This document shows, piece by piece, positions 6,069 through 6,211 of a DNA stretch of 6,211 nt (its first letter is position 1; every line of letters starts with the position of its first letter). A program made the position numbers and the translations under genes. Source of the stretch: Hyphomicrobiales bacterium (GTDB taxonomy: Bacteria; Pseudomonadota; Alphaproteobacteria; Rhizobiales; JAJFHC01); assembly GCA_021775835.1 (NCBI GenBank), contig JAJFHC010000165.1, forward strand, positions 1 through 6,211. Reading direction: 5' to 3'. The notes below the pieces were generated by a model that did not search any database, was not told the DNA's origin, and worked only from the letters and a program-made list of their open reading frames with translations.

Positions 6069-6211
6069 TACTAGTGGATTGATTCCAACATTTGGAACCC
6101 TCGATTTCGTGCAGCGATAATTTCATCCGGGTCTGCCTTCCAGATAAAGGCCTTTGCCTCTTCGGTATTATGTTCGGCGATGAATCGGTTGATGGCGGCC
6201 TGCAGGTCGAC
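6069..6211 (-). mobile_element. IS630-family element, terminal part bordering the helicase remnant
   Basis: The transposase end at 6071-6211 identifies the family. IS630 relatives duplicate a TA dinucleotide on insertion, and the original IS630 prefers CTAG. A CTAG lies at 6071-6074, overlapping the transposase stop codon, with another TA at 6069-6070, so the junction with helicase DNA is probably close to here. The terminal inverted repeat cannot be confirmed because the other end lies outside the window. Confidence 0.5.
6071..6211 (-). CDS. IS630-family transposase, C-terminal end (partial)
   Basis: Read from 6211 downward the frame gives VDLQAAINRFIAEHN, then AFIWKADPDEIIAARNRGF and QMLESIH, ending at a TAG at 6073-6071. 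This matches the usual C-terminal end of IS630-family DDE transposases, where a DLQ-x-x-I-x-x-F-I stretch holds part of the last catalytic region and the tail ends in L-E-S-I-H. IS630 transposases move DNA by cut-and-paste into TA sites. The catalytic domain and start lie beyond the window. Whether the full gene is intact cannot be judged; the 46 visible residues show no stop or frame break. Confidence 0.85.
   Translation of the reverse strand, partial: VDLQAAINRFIAEHNTEEAKAFIWKADPDEIIAARNRGFQMLESIH

Noticed and set aside
6060..6122. The helicase frame, read upstream, contains NYRCTKSR, which resembles the NYR motif (motif IV region) of UvrD helicases.
   Set aside because: The same bases in another frame encode the family-typical IS630 transposase tail ending in LESIH and a stop. 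The NYR match is followed by a poor continuation and preceded at once by a stop, so it is probably coincidence.
6199..6211. The window ends in CTGCAGGTCGAC, identical to a PstI-SalI stretch of common cloning polylinkers.
   Set aside because: These bases encode V-D-L-Q in frame with the IS630 transposase, which is the conserved residue pattern at that place, so vector contamination is not needed to explain them.

Overview
The window looks like an accessory, repeat-rich stretch of a high-GC proteobacterial genome, most likely alphaproteobacterial. This is inferred from the TIR/TPR gene family, the GC-rich palindromic repeats and the IS110 and IS630 relatives; no rRNA, tRNA or housekeeping gene is present to confirm it. 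Base composition is uneven. By hand count, 2821-2880 in the TIR-TPR gene holds 41 G+C of 60, while 4561-4620 in the minus-strand gene holds 27 of 60.

Layout from left to right. (1) 1-497 is the right-hand part of a decayed IS110-family insertion sequence: the C-terminal end of its transposase, broken by an in-frame TAA at 92-94, then about 268 nt of hairpin-rich non-coding sequence that may be the element's RNA-coding end. (2) 499-800 is a REP/BIME-like cluster: a small perfect palindrome, two direct copies of a 109-nt double-hairpin unit spaced 124 nt apart, and one inverted half copy. (3) 801-1211 has no convincing gene and serves as the upstream region of the next gene. (4) 1212-3878 (+) is the one large intact gene. 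It encodes an 888-residue protein with an N-terminal TIR domain, one predicted membrane segment, and a C-terminal array of TPR-like repeats with an exact 48-residue period. (5) 3879-4147 is a convergent intergenic stretch. (6) On the minus strand, from 6211 down to 4148, lie the C-terminal end of an IS630-family transposase, the C-terminal end of a UvrD/Rep-type helicase that has lost its ATP-binding half, and a complete 460-residue gene of unknown function whose start follows the helicase stop after a single base.

How the genes may work together. TIR proteins and UvrD-like helicases paired with an unknown partner are both common in bacterial defence islands, and the flanking IS remnants and composition shift suit an acquired region. 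The TIR-TPR protein could be a membrane-anchored sensor/effector with NADase or signalling activity. The helicase plus 460-residue protein looks like a former two-gene DNA-processing or defence operon disabled by IS630 insertion or rearrangement. All functional links are inference; no complete known defence system is recognised here.
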